60,000 nucleotides of DNA from positions 436,001-496,000 of the forward strand of contig JAQGDQ010000047.1 in the NCBI GenBank assembly GCA_030141605.1. The letters run 5' to 3'. Shown in pieces: positions 12,621-23,578 of this stretch. A program made the position numbers and the translations under genes. Position 1 is the stretch's first letter, and every line of letters begins with the position of its first letter. The notes beneath the pieces were generated by a model. The model was given only the letters and a program-made list of their open reading frames with translations. It made no database searches and had not been told where the DNA came from. This DNA is from Tubiluchus corallicola. Taxonomy: Eukaryota > Priapulida > Priapulimorpha > Priapulimorphida > Tubiluchidae.

Positions 12621-12785
12621 AGGAAAGAGGCTAGCAGACTGCATGATGGGCTGCCCACTATGTAAAAAAGTAATACCTTTTCAGTGGTTAAGAATCTATT
12701 GGAGGTTTTATCTTCACTTATTGTTTAGTGAGAGAAGAATTGCTTTCAAACACTATAGTTTTATATGAAATTGTATAGTTTTATA

Positions 12786-12843
12786 TGTACATATATATAT
12801 ATATATATAAAATCTCTCTCTCTCTTTCTCTCTCTCTCTCTCC

Positions 12844-12889
<46 letters not shown>

Positions 12890-12907
12890 TTTGATATATC
12901 TCTCTCT
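12786..12907. repeat. Composite AT/CT/AT/GA microsatellite
   Basis: Order is (AT)n, (CT)n with one TTT break, (AT)n, then (GA)n. The start of the CT block, AAATCTCTCTCTCTC, is the exact reverse complement of the GA block's end, so the tract can fold on itself around the central AT run. Confidence 0.95.
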
Positions 12908-12913
12908 TAAGTA

Positions 12914-12975
12914 CAGTAGGCGCCACTTAATAGACACACGGTTAATAGACTCAATCGCTTAATTGACTGAAAAAC
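12914..12975 (+). repeat. Possible Tigger/pogo-type terminal repeat
   Basis: Begins CAGTAGGCGCCACTTAATAG and repeats the word TTAATAGAC twice, ending near TTAATTGACTG. This style matches pogo-group inverted repeats. No opposite end or transposase was seen. Confidence 0.3.
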
Positions 12976-13229
12976 ATCTGGAATGGGCCACTTCTATTCA
13001 AACATACATAAAAAGTGTCGGTGATTGACTCAAATAACTCCCTATAATTAACTCAGTATTTTTCTTTCACCTACATAAAATAAATATTTGTGTGTGGCCA
13101 AAGAGCCTTTCCTACTTTTATGTCATCTTTACTTCCCTTTTGTGCACCATGTATGCAGAAACAATCATGTTAAGTACCGTTTTGTTTGTGAGCAGATACA
13201 TTTATCATACGCTAATATGCTAGCCTAGC

Positions 13230-13790
13230 GGTTTTGCTTTGATGCTTTGCAACTCACTGCTGAGCAAGATATGACTACCTGTTGACTGGCCTGGTTTTGA
13301 GGAAGCCATCTCATCAATTCATTTGCTACAGTACACAGCAGTGCTCGAACAGCTTGCGCAATAGCGTACCTAACAATAATAGTTCGTAATGCTGTGCCGC
13401 TAGGGCGACCCTAATTGCGCGAACTGCTGCGCAATATATTTCGATACTTTCTATAGCGCCTAGTCTTTGGCTAAACAGCTTGGAGAAGGCAATGTTTAGG
13501 AAAAGGAAGTGACGAAAGGTATTGTTACGTATTGCGTTTTTTTCGATTAGTGGCATCGAATGGCTGATGATTAAAAACGTTTGAGATGCGCATTGACTGT
13601 AATAATAATATTCTTAAGTACAGTAATATTGTTGGCATTTTGCACTTTTGATAAGCCAAAATCAGTTTCGCATTTTTGAAAAAAGAAAAATATCTCAAAT
13701 AAAAGCATTATTAGTTTAAAAAACTAAAAACATTGCATGAAAACGAAAAGCAGTTGTAGCAATAAGTTTGTATTATGTACTTGCAAATAC
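13230..13790 (+). repeat. Interspersed repeat R1, longest copy (B)
   Basis: Its second half matches copy A at 12320-12620. Its first half matches copy C at 15090-15340, sharing TCTCATCAATTCAT, CAACAGCTTGCGC-like words, GCTGTGCCGCTAGGGCGAC and TTGGAGAAGGCAAT. It therefore bridges two partial copies of one element. No conserved reading frame was found across the copies. Confidence 0.65.
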
Positions 13791-15049
13791 TTCTTCAGTT
13801 TTCTTGTATATACACACACAGCTTGTATATAAATAATGCACACATGCATGCACACACACAACATGTAATTGCATATGGTGCTTAATATATAAATTATCAA
13901 TACAATAGTAGTGATGAGTAGCACTGAACTGCCAACCTAGGGTGTCGTAACGTCTTAATACACTCATGCACACACACTCATATACATGTATGATGTATGC
14001 ATTATTACATACAGAGATTTTATGAAGCTGAGTCTATATATTTAACAATATAAATTGATTGCCCTTGGCGCCAAGGCCTATATAAAATCAATTAATTTAA
14101 GCCCATCAATAAATAAATTATTCACCAAGACTTGTCTGTAAATTTAGCCACAGGTACTTTATTAGTACGCTTATACAAGTGCATTTTTTACACATAAACA
14201 AACTGTGTTTAATGAACTTTTTTTGACGTAAGCCTAACTGAATCTTAAAAAAATTAGGCTAAATATAAGTAACGTCTACACATGATATTATAAGGTGTTA
14301 TGACCCACCTGCAGATTCTAATTTAGCGCTCCAGTATGGCTTCTCACCTGTATTCTGTAACTTGATATTGAATAGTTAGTTGGTTGTTATAGAGGTGGAA
14401 GTAATGTCGCGGCTGCTTAGGATGACAGCTCTTATATTTCGTTTTGTTATTTTTTGTTCACTGACAATAAAAAAGAGGAATAATGTTGTAAATGCATCTC
14501 CGTTTGTTCAACGTGATTTTATATTCATTACAAAGGCCAATGTATGATTATATGCTTTTTAAACATCTTTTAACTTGGAATTAACAAAACATGCAGATGC
14601 TTAGATTAAGTTTTGTTCTGGAAATTTTTTTTTGCTCTTCTGAAAAAATCGTTTTTTTTTCTATGAAAGTCAGGCCTACTATTTCTTCAAGTTATATTTC
14701 CGGATAAAAACATATTAAATATGAATGTTTTTTTAGAAAAAATATTTCTCCAGAAATAGAATACTACACGAGCCAGGTATTTGCAAACTTTCTTTATGAT
14801 CAACTTTTTAAACTTCTTTTGTGAATAAGCCTAATATTAATTTTCATGAGATATGAATATAATAGTTTTTGTTTTAATTACTAATTATTCTTGGCGCCTT
14901 ATGCTTGCTTTAAATAATACTCAATAATATAACAGCTGCTATAAATCACCAGAGACAGATGTAGGCCTTGCAGTCTTTGCTTAGTGTACAAACATTTAAT
15001 TTGTAACAAAAGTTACAAAACTGTGTTATAATTATTATTTTGTTATTAT

Positions 15050-15360
15050 TACTTGGCTGCATCCTCGGGAAATTTAAAAAGATATTTTTATTCGTGTTTT
15101 TGCAGCTCACATTATGACCAAGTTATGAGCGCCTGCCGACCGGTCTGGCTTTGGTGGTCTCATCAATTCATCTGCTACAGTATACACCGGTGCACCAACA
15201 GCTTGCGCTATAGTGTAACTGACAACAACAGTCCGCACTGCTGTGCCGCTAGGGCGACACAAACTGCGCGAAAGTTGCTATACTTTCTGTGGTCCAGATT
15301 CTTTGGAGAAGGCAATTTTAGTAAAGATTTCTCCTACTGCCAATTGCCAAAACGTAACAA
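15050..15360 (+). repeat. Interspersed repeat R1, copy C
   Basis: Matches the first half of copy B (13230-13530), including the GCTGTGCCGCTAGGGCGAC block. The 3' half is absent; repeat R2 in inverted orientation follows within about 65 bases. Confidence 0.65.
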
Positions 15361-15424
15361 GTATAGTGTATACTTCGGGACAGTATAGGTATAGTACTGC
15401 GATAGTATAGTACAGTACGGTATA

Positions 15425-15560
15425 ATACTGTTATTGGAAGTGATGCTGACAAGCCACTGGCATAGCGATATATAGTTTTTTGTTGGATTTACTGCTGTGT
15501 TTACCTGTTTTAAGGGTAGATTTATTTTAGAGTTCTGCCTGCCCAATGTCTATGTTGGGC
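15425..15560 (-). repeat. Interspersed repeat R2, inverted copy
   Basis: Reverse complement matches the two ends of 11841-12080, with an internal deletion relative to that copy. It directly follows repeat R1 copy C. Confidence 0.6.
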
Positions 15561-18318
15561 GCCGAGTAACCAATTAACCGAAGTAGGACAATTGGAGTAC
15601 ATGGGCTAGCCCAGGTAGGACACTAGAACAGGTCGCGAATTGAATCTTTAAGTGTACTGGCACCGTCCGTTGTCCTTGTCTATGTAATAATAATAATTAA
15701 AAACGTCGATACACGTTGAATAATTTATTATACATCTGATAAAATAAAAGAATTTTATTCTGAGCTGGTAGAACGGACATTATTAAATTTGGTTTCGATA
15801 TTAATGTTGTTGAAGTGAAACAAACCCACTATTTAGCGATTTCAACATTTGTTTAAGGTATATAATTTTTTATTTTGTCCCGCTTCACGGATAGGCGATC
15901 CATTTCACTACCTCTTGGACAAATAATTGTTTTCTCCCAAGTAAACGTTCTAGTGATCTATGGGGCTAGCGACCCATGTACGAGTGTGCCTTACATGTTA
16001 CAATACTATTGATATTATTAAAACTAATTGTCTTTGCTTTTCCTAAATGTTAAAAATTGCTTTTTTGTGTTGTGAAGGCTTAGCAGCTTCTGTCTCATTT
16101 TTAAACTTGTAATAACTGTGTGCATAGTTTCTCTCTTTAAAGCATTAGATACTTAGTTTAATGTTATAATGATTTTAATGGAGCTAATAATACTGATGGT
16201 ACTATTGTAAAAAATACATTAATTTTGTAAATTGTCAAGGACTATAAAGTTACTTTTTCCCTAAAACAAATTTAGTTTTATGTTTTATTATCTCATCATA
16301 ATTCTCAATCCTCGTCAAAAATCGCCAGTGCCCTACTTGGGCTGCCCTTGTACAACACTGCTTTTCCGCAGATTTAGCACATGTTTTTTACCGAATACGG
16401 ATCCGTGCTTTTTGCGATGTTCACAAAACATACGGCTTTTGACAATTTTTACAACATACAGCGTGTGACCATGTGCCTTGCACATCATTGAAAAGTATGT
16501 GCCCACTTCATGAAAATGGTGATATGGCTTTATACAGCCTGTAGCCGTACCGTTTTTCTTCGTGATACAATAGTTACACTATAAATATTAGTTAGTCTCC
16601 TTTTATTGTCTTGCAAATTGTTAGCTTTGATATAGTGCTATGCGTTGCATCAGCTACCAATTAATAGTTTGTTTAATTTATTTTCTTTATTGTTACAAAA
16701 AACTTTGGTACTTTGATGTGTAGTAGGCCAGTTAGCAATAATAATTGTAATATGCAGTAAGTATATGAGTGTTGTAATATGCAGTAAAGCACTTTGATAC
16801 TTCAAAAATAATCTTTTATAATCTTGCTTTTGTAAAAAAATTTCCAACTGAATAATTAAATTCTAATAATTTTGTCACTGTGCAGACAATAGTTCACTGT
16901 TGTTGCAATTTCTTTAGAGTTACGTGGGAAGCAGCAGAACTCCAGTAAAAGAGCATTTTATAATTATCAAAAATTAAAACTGGCATGCACAGGAATGGGA
17001 TATTCACATTCTTTTTAAAGATATTTATCAGTAGAAATATTAACTAACATCAAGCAAGTACACTAAAACTTATGTAATCTATTACATTAATTAAACATTG
17101 AAGCACTAACAATGCTAATTAGTGAGATAAGACTGTTACAAATGTGTCTTCAATTCACTATATAAACATATTCCTATGAGGAAAAAATAAAAGTTCAGCA
17201 TAATACGAGAAAAATGTTTTTTAACCTAATCCTGTTTTTTCGTATGCAGACGGGATAAACACTTCTTTCATACCAAAAATAGGCAGACACTATGTTTACG
17301 CTATTGTAATAAAGCATGACTCGCCCACCGTAATATGACGGATATTGCGTGCATTCACCGCTAGTTGTTTAAATGGTGTGTCCTATCTAGGTATTACATA
17401 GTAATATAGTTATACGAGGATATTCAATTTCACTCTATCCGCGGATCTTATTGATGCGGATATTTACAGTTGTGGATTTTGCGGTTGGGGATAAACAAGA
17501 AAGTGATATCGGCCCTCTCTGATGGCGATATGTATTTTCTCGTTAATATCTTTCACGGTACGGATCGATTTTCTAGTGAATGCGTTTGAGACACAGACCC
17601 GTATTTTTAGTTGCTGCAGTCCGGATACGGATCCGTACCTTTAGTCACTGGCTAAGAAAAACTCAAGCCTCCAAGCTCAGGCTGGTTTGCTGAAAGCCAT
17701 CGTCGTCGTCTAGGTTGTTGCTACATTTTAAAAATGTGGTACATCCGGCCTGTTGAACATAGCGAACAGAACTGTAAAGCATCATCTCATCAACAAAGAG
17801 ACTAATTTCTGGGAAATGCACACTGTAATGTCATTCACATACAAAATATAGCAATACGGACCTGTTATTGTACCCAGAGCAATACTTTTACACAGGTATC
17901 CTGACATGATATCCCTTCATATCTCTCTCTCTCTCTGTCTCTCATCTTTCCCTCCTCTCTCTCTTTGAAGAGTCTATGTATGATTTGGTCTTTCAACTTT
18001 TTCTTTTTCTCTCCTTTTCTCTCTCTTTTCCTTTCTTCCCTCTACTTTCTTTGCTTTGCCTTTCGTCTCTCTCTCTTTTCCTCCATTTCCTTTTTAAAAT
18101 TATTGCTTTTCTCGTAGTTTTGCTATAATTTACTATGGAAAAAACTAATACTGACTGTAATAGTTAAGTAAACATTGATTGTCTTGCTGTTTTAATTATT
18201 GGTTGTTGATGTTTATAGCAAAAGTTCGAGGCTGCTTCCGTGATGTGAACAACGAATGCAAAATGCATTGCATTTTTTCTGATTTGGATGCATCCTCGTC
18301 AATAATGGATAGCTATTC
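15561..18318. other. Intergenic region upstream of LETMD1, no gene seen
   Basis: AT-rich. It holds two copies of the palindromic word ACGGATCCGT-like sequence (near 16385 and 17628) and a long polypyrimidine tract (17922-18094). No exon with family similarity was found on either strand. The LETMD1 promoter must lie in its last part. Confidence 0.5.
17922..18094 (+). repeat. Polypyrimidine (CT-rich) tract upstream of LETMD1
   Basis: About 170 bases that are overwhelmingly C and T, made of CTCTCT runs mixed with TTTCCTT. It ends about 225 bases before the LETMD1 start codon, so it may lie in the promoter or 5' UTR. Confidence 0.85.
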
Positions 18319-21300
18319 ATGAGCTTAGGAAGACATAGCATGGTTTTGAAAAGGTGTCTTCTTTCTGCAAGCAGAGCAAAGAATCACCAATTTGCTCATC
18401 ATTCCAGTATTTTGCAACCGATTTGCCTTCAACATGTTGCACTATTTCTTCGAGAACAACAACATCAGTTTCAAGTTTGCAGAATGTTATCTCATACACC
18501 TAGCACGAATTTTCATGGGCATTTTAGCAATGTAAAAAGTTCGCCAGCCTGTAGGTAAGTTGTAAATGCCTCTAAAATCTCGATTACAATTGTTGACAAT
18601 GCACCTTTATATCTGTAACATAGTGCTGACATCACAAGTACTAGAAATTTTTCAAAGGATAACCAACGTGCAAAAGTTTAATTTGATTTATAGCTTTAAT
18701 TCTCTTCACATTGAACATGTGTGAGTACCATACTGTATCTGTAATATGTCATGTGTGCAATCCGTATAATTACCATATTAATTGATAGGCATGGCAGCTG
18801 TGTGGATACTTTGTGGAAAAAGCCAATTAGACTTTTCTGTTCTTCTCCAGGACCAGTCACTAAGAAAAAATTTAAGGATACAAAGATTGTTGCTTACATT
18901 TTAGAAAGATACAACAGATATGTTCAGTGGTATGAGGATATACTGCAAAGACGGTTTCCTTCTGTATTTAAAATTTATCAAATTGTGAAAAATGGTATGT
19001 ATTCTCTTAACTTTATTATTTTTAGATATTTATGTTTTTAGTAATGTGTAAAGTTTTTTTACTAAAGTGTAAGAAAAGCATGTACCGAATTCTTTGAAGA
19101 TGTAAATTATTAATAGTTTTTAGCAGTTGCAGTGTGACGTGTTTGTAACTGAGATTGTCCGCACAACTGTGTGTCATTTTTAGTACTATTATTAAGATGC
19201 ATTTTCTTAATTAATGCAAGTGGTTATATAAAGTGATACTGCTCTTCTTCAAGCAGCAAATCGTCCATATGTTTAGTGAACTCAAGTAATAGTATAAGCA
19301 TAACACTGCTACTGTGAATCTCAAGTCGACGTAGTAAATTGTAAAGGCAAAACTTTGTGCACCTTATGCTAGTGCTAATGATACTTAGATAAAAGCCTTC
19401 ATACTTACCACTGTACCTCTTATTGTAGGTCTGAGAGATTTATTTGTAGATGTCTGGAACTACCTTCGTATTCGAAGAGAGATACTCATGAATGGAAAAG
19501 CTCTTGCGTCATTTTCCAGGAGGGAGCTCGAAGTTTATAGGCATGTAAGTTACTGTGGTTTTACAGTTTTTTCCTCTGTAATCCTTTTATCACTTATGCA
19601 CCTTGCAACTTTATCCTTGCTTGCAAATTTGCAAGAATGGCATTATATACTGTGAATTCTTGAAGGAATATCACCATTTCTTCTACTTCCATTAAATCAA
19701 TTAGATGATGTGTTGAAAGTGTAGAAGTGAATGAACATTTCACTTAGAAGTAACAGATAACACTTACGTTTTATGTTAAAAATATAAAAGACTCATCACT
19801 GTCTAATTTCATTAGCTTAAATAGAGACAGTATCCATGTTAAGGATTCTTTGTAAAGAACTTATTTTATTGATTTGTATTTTCATAATGGATGTAATTTA
19901 TTTTCAGTTACCAAGAGATTTTATTCATGTATTACCTCTCTACTGCTTACAAGCTATTCCATTTGTTGGGAATGTGTTTTTTATTGTGGCGTAAGTATAG
20001 TTCGGGTCTACGTTCGAGCGTAGATACTTATGTTTTGAGTTTCTGAACATTGTTGAATATTATTAATAATAAGTTTGGACAGCAGCTGTAAAATCGACAA
20101 TGGCAATAGTTGTCATTGGCAATGCGCCACTCCGAGGATTAATTTCCTCTTGGTGTCTGTTCTCTATTGTGGTGGTAAAACAGCAATGGTACATATAATA
20201 CAGATGGGTAATACAATACAATATAATATGTAATACAGTATAGAATGCCAGTAATAGGAATTTCAAGGGACCAAAATATTTTTTGCTATTAAACAGCGTG
20301 TTTTGTACTATCACTTGCGTGCATTTTTGCTATCTCAAAATAATGATGTTATCAGTGAACATAAATTACATAATTTAAGCTTGTTTAACCTCTATTCCCA
20401 CATTTGCAAACTACAAAATTATACCAACTCGCTGTTAAGTCTATCAGCACTGTGAGTGTTGTTGGGTTTAAAAGCCGTGCAGTGTAGTGTGTCATGCTTG
20501 TATAATGTGTAATATTACTTTATTGGGTTTTTGAATTAAATTATACAATCTGTATCATCTGTGCTGTTTAGTTACCGTTATCCGAAACAGCTGCTTTCCC
20601 AGCAATTTTGGACACCTGATCAAAAAATGGAATTTTGGTTGCAAGACCACTGCCACAGAGTGCTACAATACAGAATTGTCATGTCAAAACTAAATAGGAA
20701 AACGGCAAAAATAAAAGATGTTAAGTTAAGAAATCACATGGAGGATCTTTTACACGAGGTTTGCAAGATTTCATTCAGTAGTTCACATTAATTTTAAAAC
20801 ATTTGTGCTTTTTCTCAGTTTGGATATTCGAAAGCGAATCTTTCATTAGTAAGTTTTATATGTTTATATTGTAGCTAATGCTGTTTAGCTAATTTCAATT
20901 ATTCTGTATTTTGAAAATAACTTTTGTTCTTTCTAGCTTCACAGTAATCGTCATCCTACCTTGCAACAAATTATGTTGACTGAACCACTGTTTGTCGAAA
21001 GACCGTTCGGCGTGCAAAAAGTTGGATATCAGCAAATGGTATACTTTCCCAAATATTTTTCTGGCATTACTTTAGTGATACTATATTTTCCCACACATCC
21101 TGGTTGCACAAAAGTTGCCTTGTATTTGATGAATTGCATTTGACTAGTCTAGGGTTAAAGTGCAAATCTTATGCATTAGTGAGTAGTTTGTGTACTTTTT
21201 ACTAAATTCATTTACTAAATTTACTAGTTCTCTAAATTTGTGGCCAGGTCAACAATGAAATGTAAATAAGTTTAAAATTTAAAATTGCATTTTAGTCTCA

Positions 21301-23495
21301 ACATTTAACTAACACAGACTATAATGTAAAAGCTTTCAGTGGGTATTTCTTGTTGATGTGCACTGCTGCCTTTCAGTAAAATTCAAGAAATACAATCTTG
21401 TAATTTAAAACAGTTTCTTACATTAATGGGTGTTTTTTTTAACTTCTATAGCTGAATTTATGCAAAATGCATCAAGTGTGGCACCAGCTTCAACCCAGAA
21501 AACGTTTAGAGTCGTATGGAATTCTGCTGAGGGAAACAGATCTGGCCATTCATCGGGAAGGTTACGATGATGAAAGTGCTCATGAAGTCATAAGAGTAAG
21601 GGGTGATACCAATTTTGCTCCCTAATAAGATATTTTTTATTTACGTGCTCTAGAGAGAAAATAAAACACACAGTGGGAAAAGGACAACAGTAGATAGATA
21701 GTGATAACAAAGGTGAAAATAAAAAAAGGAAATCAGCAAAAGCAAATGCATATAAGTGGAAAGCAAAAGAATCTGCTAGTAAAAATATTGATAGATAAAA
21801 CGGCAGCGGTAAGAAGGGCATAGGTGAATAAGTCAAAAGTAGAAAAGACAAAAAGGTAACAAAAACAATAGATAAAAAAGCCAAAGGGGGTGTTGGTGCT
21901 GTTGTTATGTTGTGTTATGTTGTTGTGGTCATCGTCAGCGGTGGAGGCGACGGTGGCGGATTACAGAGGAAAAAAGTAAAATCACAGTAACTTACATGTC
22001 TATAAACTTCGAGCTCCCTTCTGGAAAAAGATCTGAGAGGTTTTCCATTCATGAGTATTCCTCTTCGAATACGAAGGTAGTTCTAGATATCTACATGTCT
22101 CTCAGACCTACAATAAGAGGTACAGTGGTAAGTGTGAAAGCTTTTATCGTCGTCGTCGTCATTCTCAAAATGGTTTTATCTTCAGGTGTGACATTAGAAG
22201 CAGAGTCCAAATTATGAAAAAACCTTGTATTGTTTAATGCCCAATACAGGAGCCAAAGTGTGAATATTAAGGCAAGCTGGTCGGTCAGACATTAGTAAAC
22301 TGCACTGGTCAGGCACATCGAAGTGAAAATTTGTCACAAGCACACTAGTCAGTCACACAAGAGCATAGTAACCTACAGTTTTTCAGCAATAATAGGCCAC
22401 ACTGACCAGGTGTAGTCAAGTGATAAACCCAGTCATGCTCGTGGATTTGGAGATGATTTCATTCAGTCATATTTTAATTTATTTCTGCAGTCTATCTAAT
22501 AACTTTATAATTAGTTTCATCAAAACTTTTGTTCTTTTCTTGCTGTTTAATCTGTTCTACATAGAAATCTATGGGCACTCATTTTGACTTTTCGTGACAA
22601 TTAGCATACGTTACTGTGAAATAATGGGCGGATTTTTAAATGACAAGCTTGTGTGTAATTTATATTTCTGTGACCTTTTCCGATATTCTATAAAGTTCTT
22701 AAAAGTACTGTAACTAATACAGAAAATTCATAGGCTTGTTTTGTGAGAGGACTCAATCCTAAAGGCTTGCATCATGAGCAAAGAATTGAGTGGTTGAAAA
22801 AATGGGTAGAAGTTTCTCAATGTGTTGATGGTGAGTTTTATCTAAGAAAAGTTATGTGTTTGTGGAGTAACAATTAGCATGGTTGCCGATAAGGCAGAAG
22901 GCTCCAATATAGGTACAAATTTTTTCAGTCTTTCTAATTTATTATTGCTTTCATGTAATTACATGATTGACATCACACTATGTCTTGATAGAGTGTGGCC
23001 AATGATTTTCTGTTAACAACCTCTAGTAACTTATTGCATAAATTTCTAAGTCTGAAAGTCAAGTGCCTCCATTTGTATCGATTAGCACTGCTGCCCAGAA
23101 AGTAGATGGTCTTGGGTTTGAGTCTCCTAATATTACTTTTGCACATTAACATGATTGTGTCTAATAAATAGTGAAAATTTATTTTTCAGACATAGTAGGA
23201 AAATCGTGTATCTGCAGGTGCACAGTGTAGGTTGTACAATGGCCTTATTGACTGGCCGAAATATTGTAATGTTTGTTTCAAGTCGTGCACACATATTCTC
23301 TACTAGAATAACTCTGCTTTTTATTAATTAGTGCATTGTTAATTTTTTTATTGTGCGTTTAATAGACGTATTAAATGTATCATACGTGTAAATTAATTTT
23401 CAGCAAAAAGTATATCACTGCTGCTGCACTGTCCGATTTTTTTGGGCCTCAATGAACCAACAAACAGGGTACTTTATCCACCAACGAAGAGTTGA
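18319..23495 (+). CDS. LETMD1: LETM1 domain-containing protein 1, 9 coding exons, complete
   Basis: Inner-mitochondrial-membrane protein of the LETM1 superfamily (HCCR-1); vertebrate family members are tied to mitochondrial structure and respiration. Exons are 18319-18554, 18789-18994, 19429-19544, 19908-19990, 20572-20758, 20937-21038, 21452-21595, 22734-22830 and 23404-23495. All junctions are GT-AG with matching phase, and the total is 1263 nt (420 aa). Residues 1-80 are Arg/Ser/His-rich with few acidic residues, like a mitochondrial presequence. ERYNRYVQWYEDILQRRFP lies in exon 2. The membrane segment is about 194-215, followed by YPKQLLSQQFWTPDQ, very close to the human FPRQLL..FWTP signature. 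RGLNPKG and SLLLHCPIFLGLN are near the C-terminus. The start is the first ATG after an in-frame TAG; Met8 is an alternative. The protein is about 60 aa longer than human, mostly at the N-terminus. Intron 7 holds an inverted exon-3 copy and intron 8 a SINE-like piece. Confidence 0.95.
21958..22148 (-). pseudogene. Inverted, decayed copy of LETMD1 exon 3 and flanks
   Basis: The minus strand of this stretch in LETMD1 intron 7 aligns along its length with 19388-19584, covering exon 3, its acceptor and donor, and about 40 bases of intron on each side. Shared blocks include CTACCTTCGTATTCGAAGAG and CACTGTACCTCTTATTGTAG. Identity by eye is between 80 and 90 per cent. A 4-base deletion near the exon start shifts the frame and brings in a TAG at once, so it cannot replace exon 3. 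Both splice signals are still present on the antisense strand. Confidence 0.9.
23060..23120 (+). repeat. tRNA-derived SINE-like fragment in LETMD1 intron 8
   Basis: A box-A-like GATTAGCACTGCTGCC is followed at tRNA-like spacing by box B GGGTTTGAGTCTCC. No foldable complete tRNA is present. Confidence 0.4.
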
Positions 23496-23572
23496 AATTA
23501 CAAGCATATTAGGTAAATGTAAAGTTATTATTTTAGTGTTTAAAATCTATAATGTATGTCCTTTTCTGAATA

Positions 23573-23578
23573 ATTAAA
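23573..23578 (+). promoter_or_regulatory. Possible LETMD1 polyadenylation signal
   Basis: ATTAAA about 78 bases after the stop. A canonical AATAAA at 24107 is an alternative giving a 3' UTR of about 600 bases. Confidence 0.3.

Noticed and set aside
16310-16530. Minus-strand Cys/His-rich reading possibly resembling a zinc finger
   Set aside because: The Cys and His residues fall in different frames separated by stops; no finger pattern is complete.
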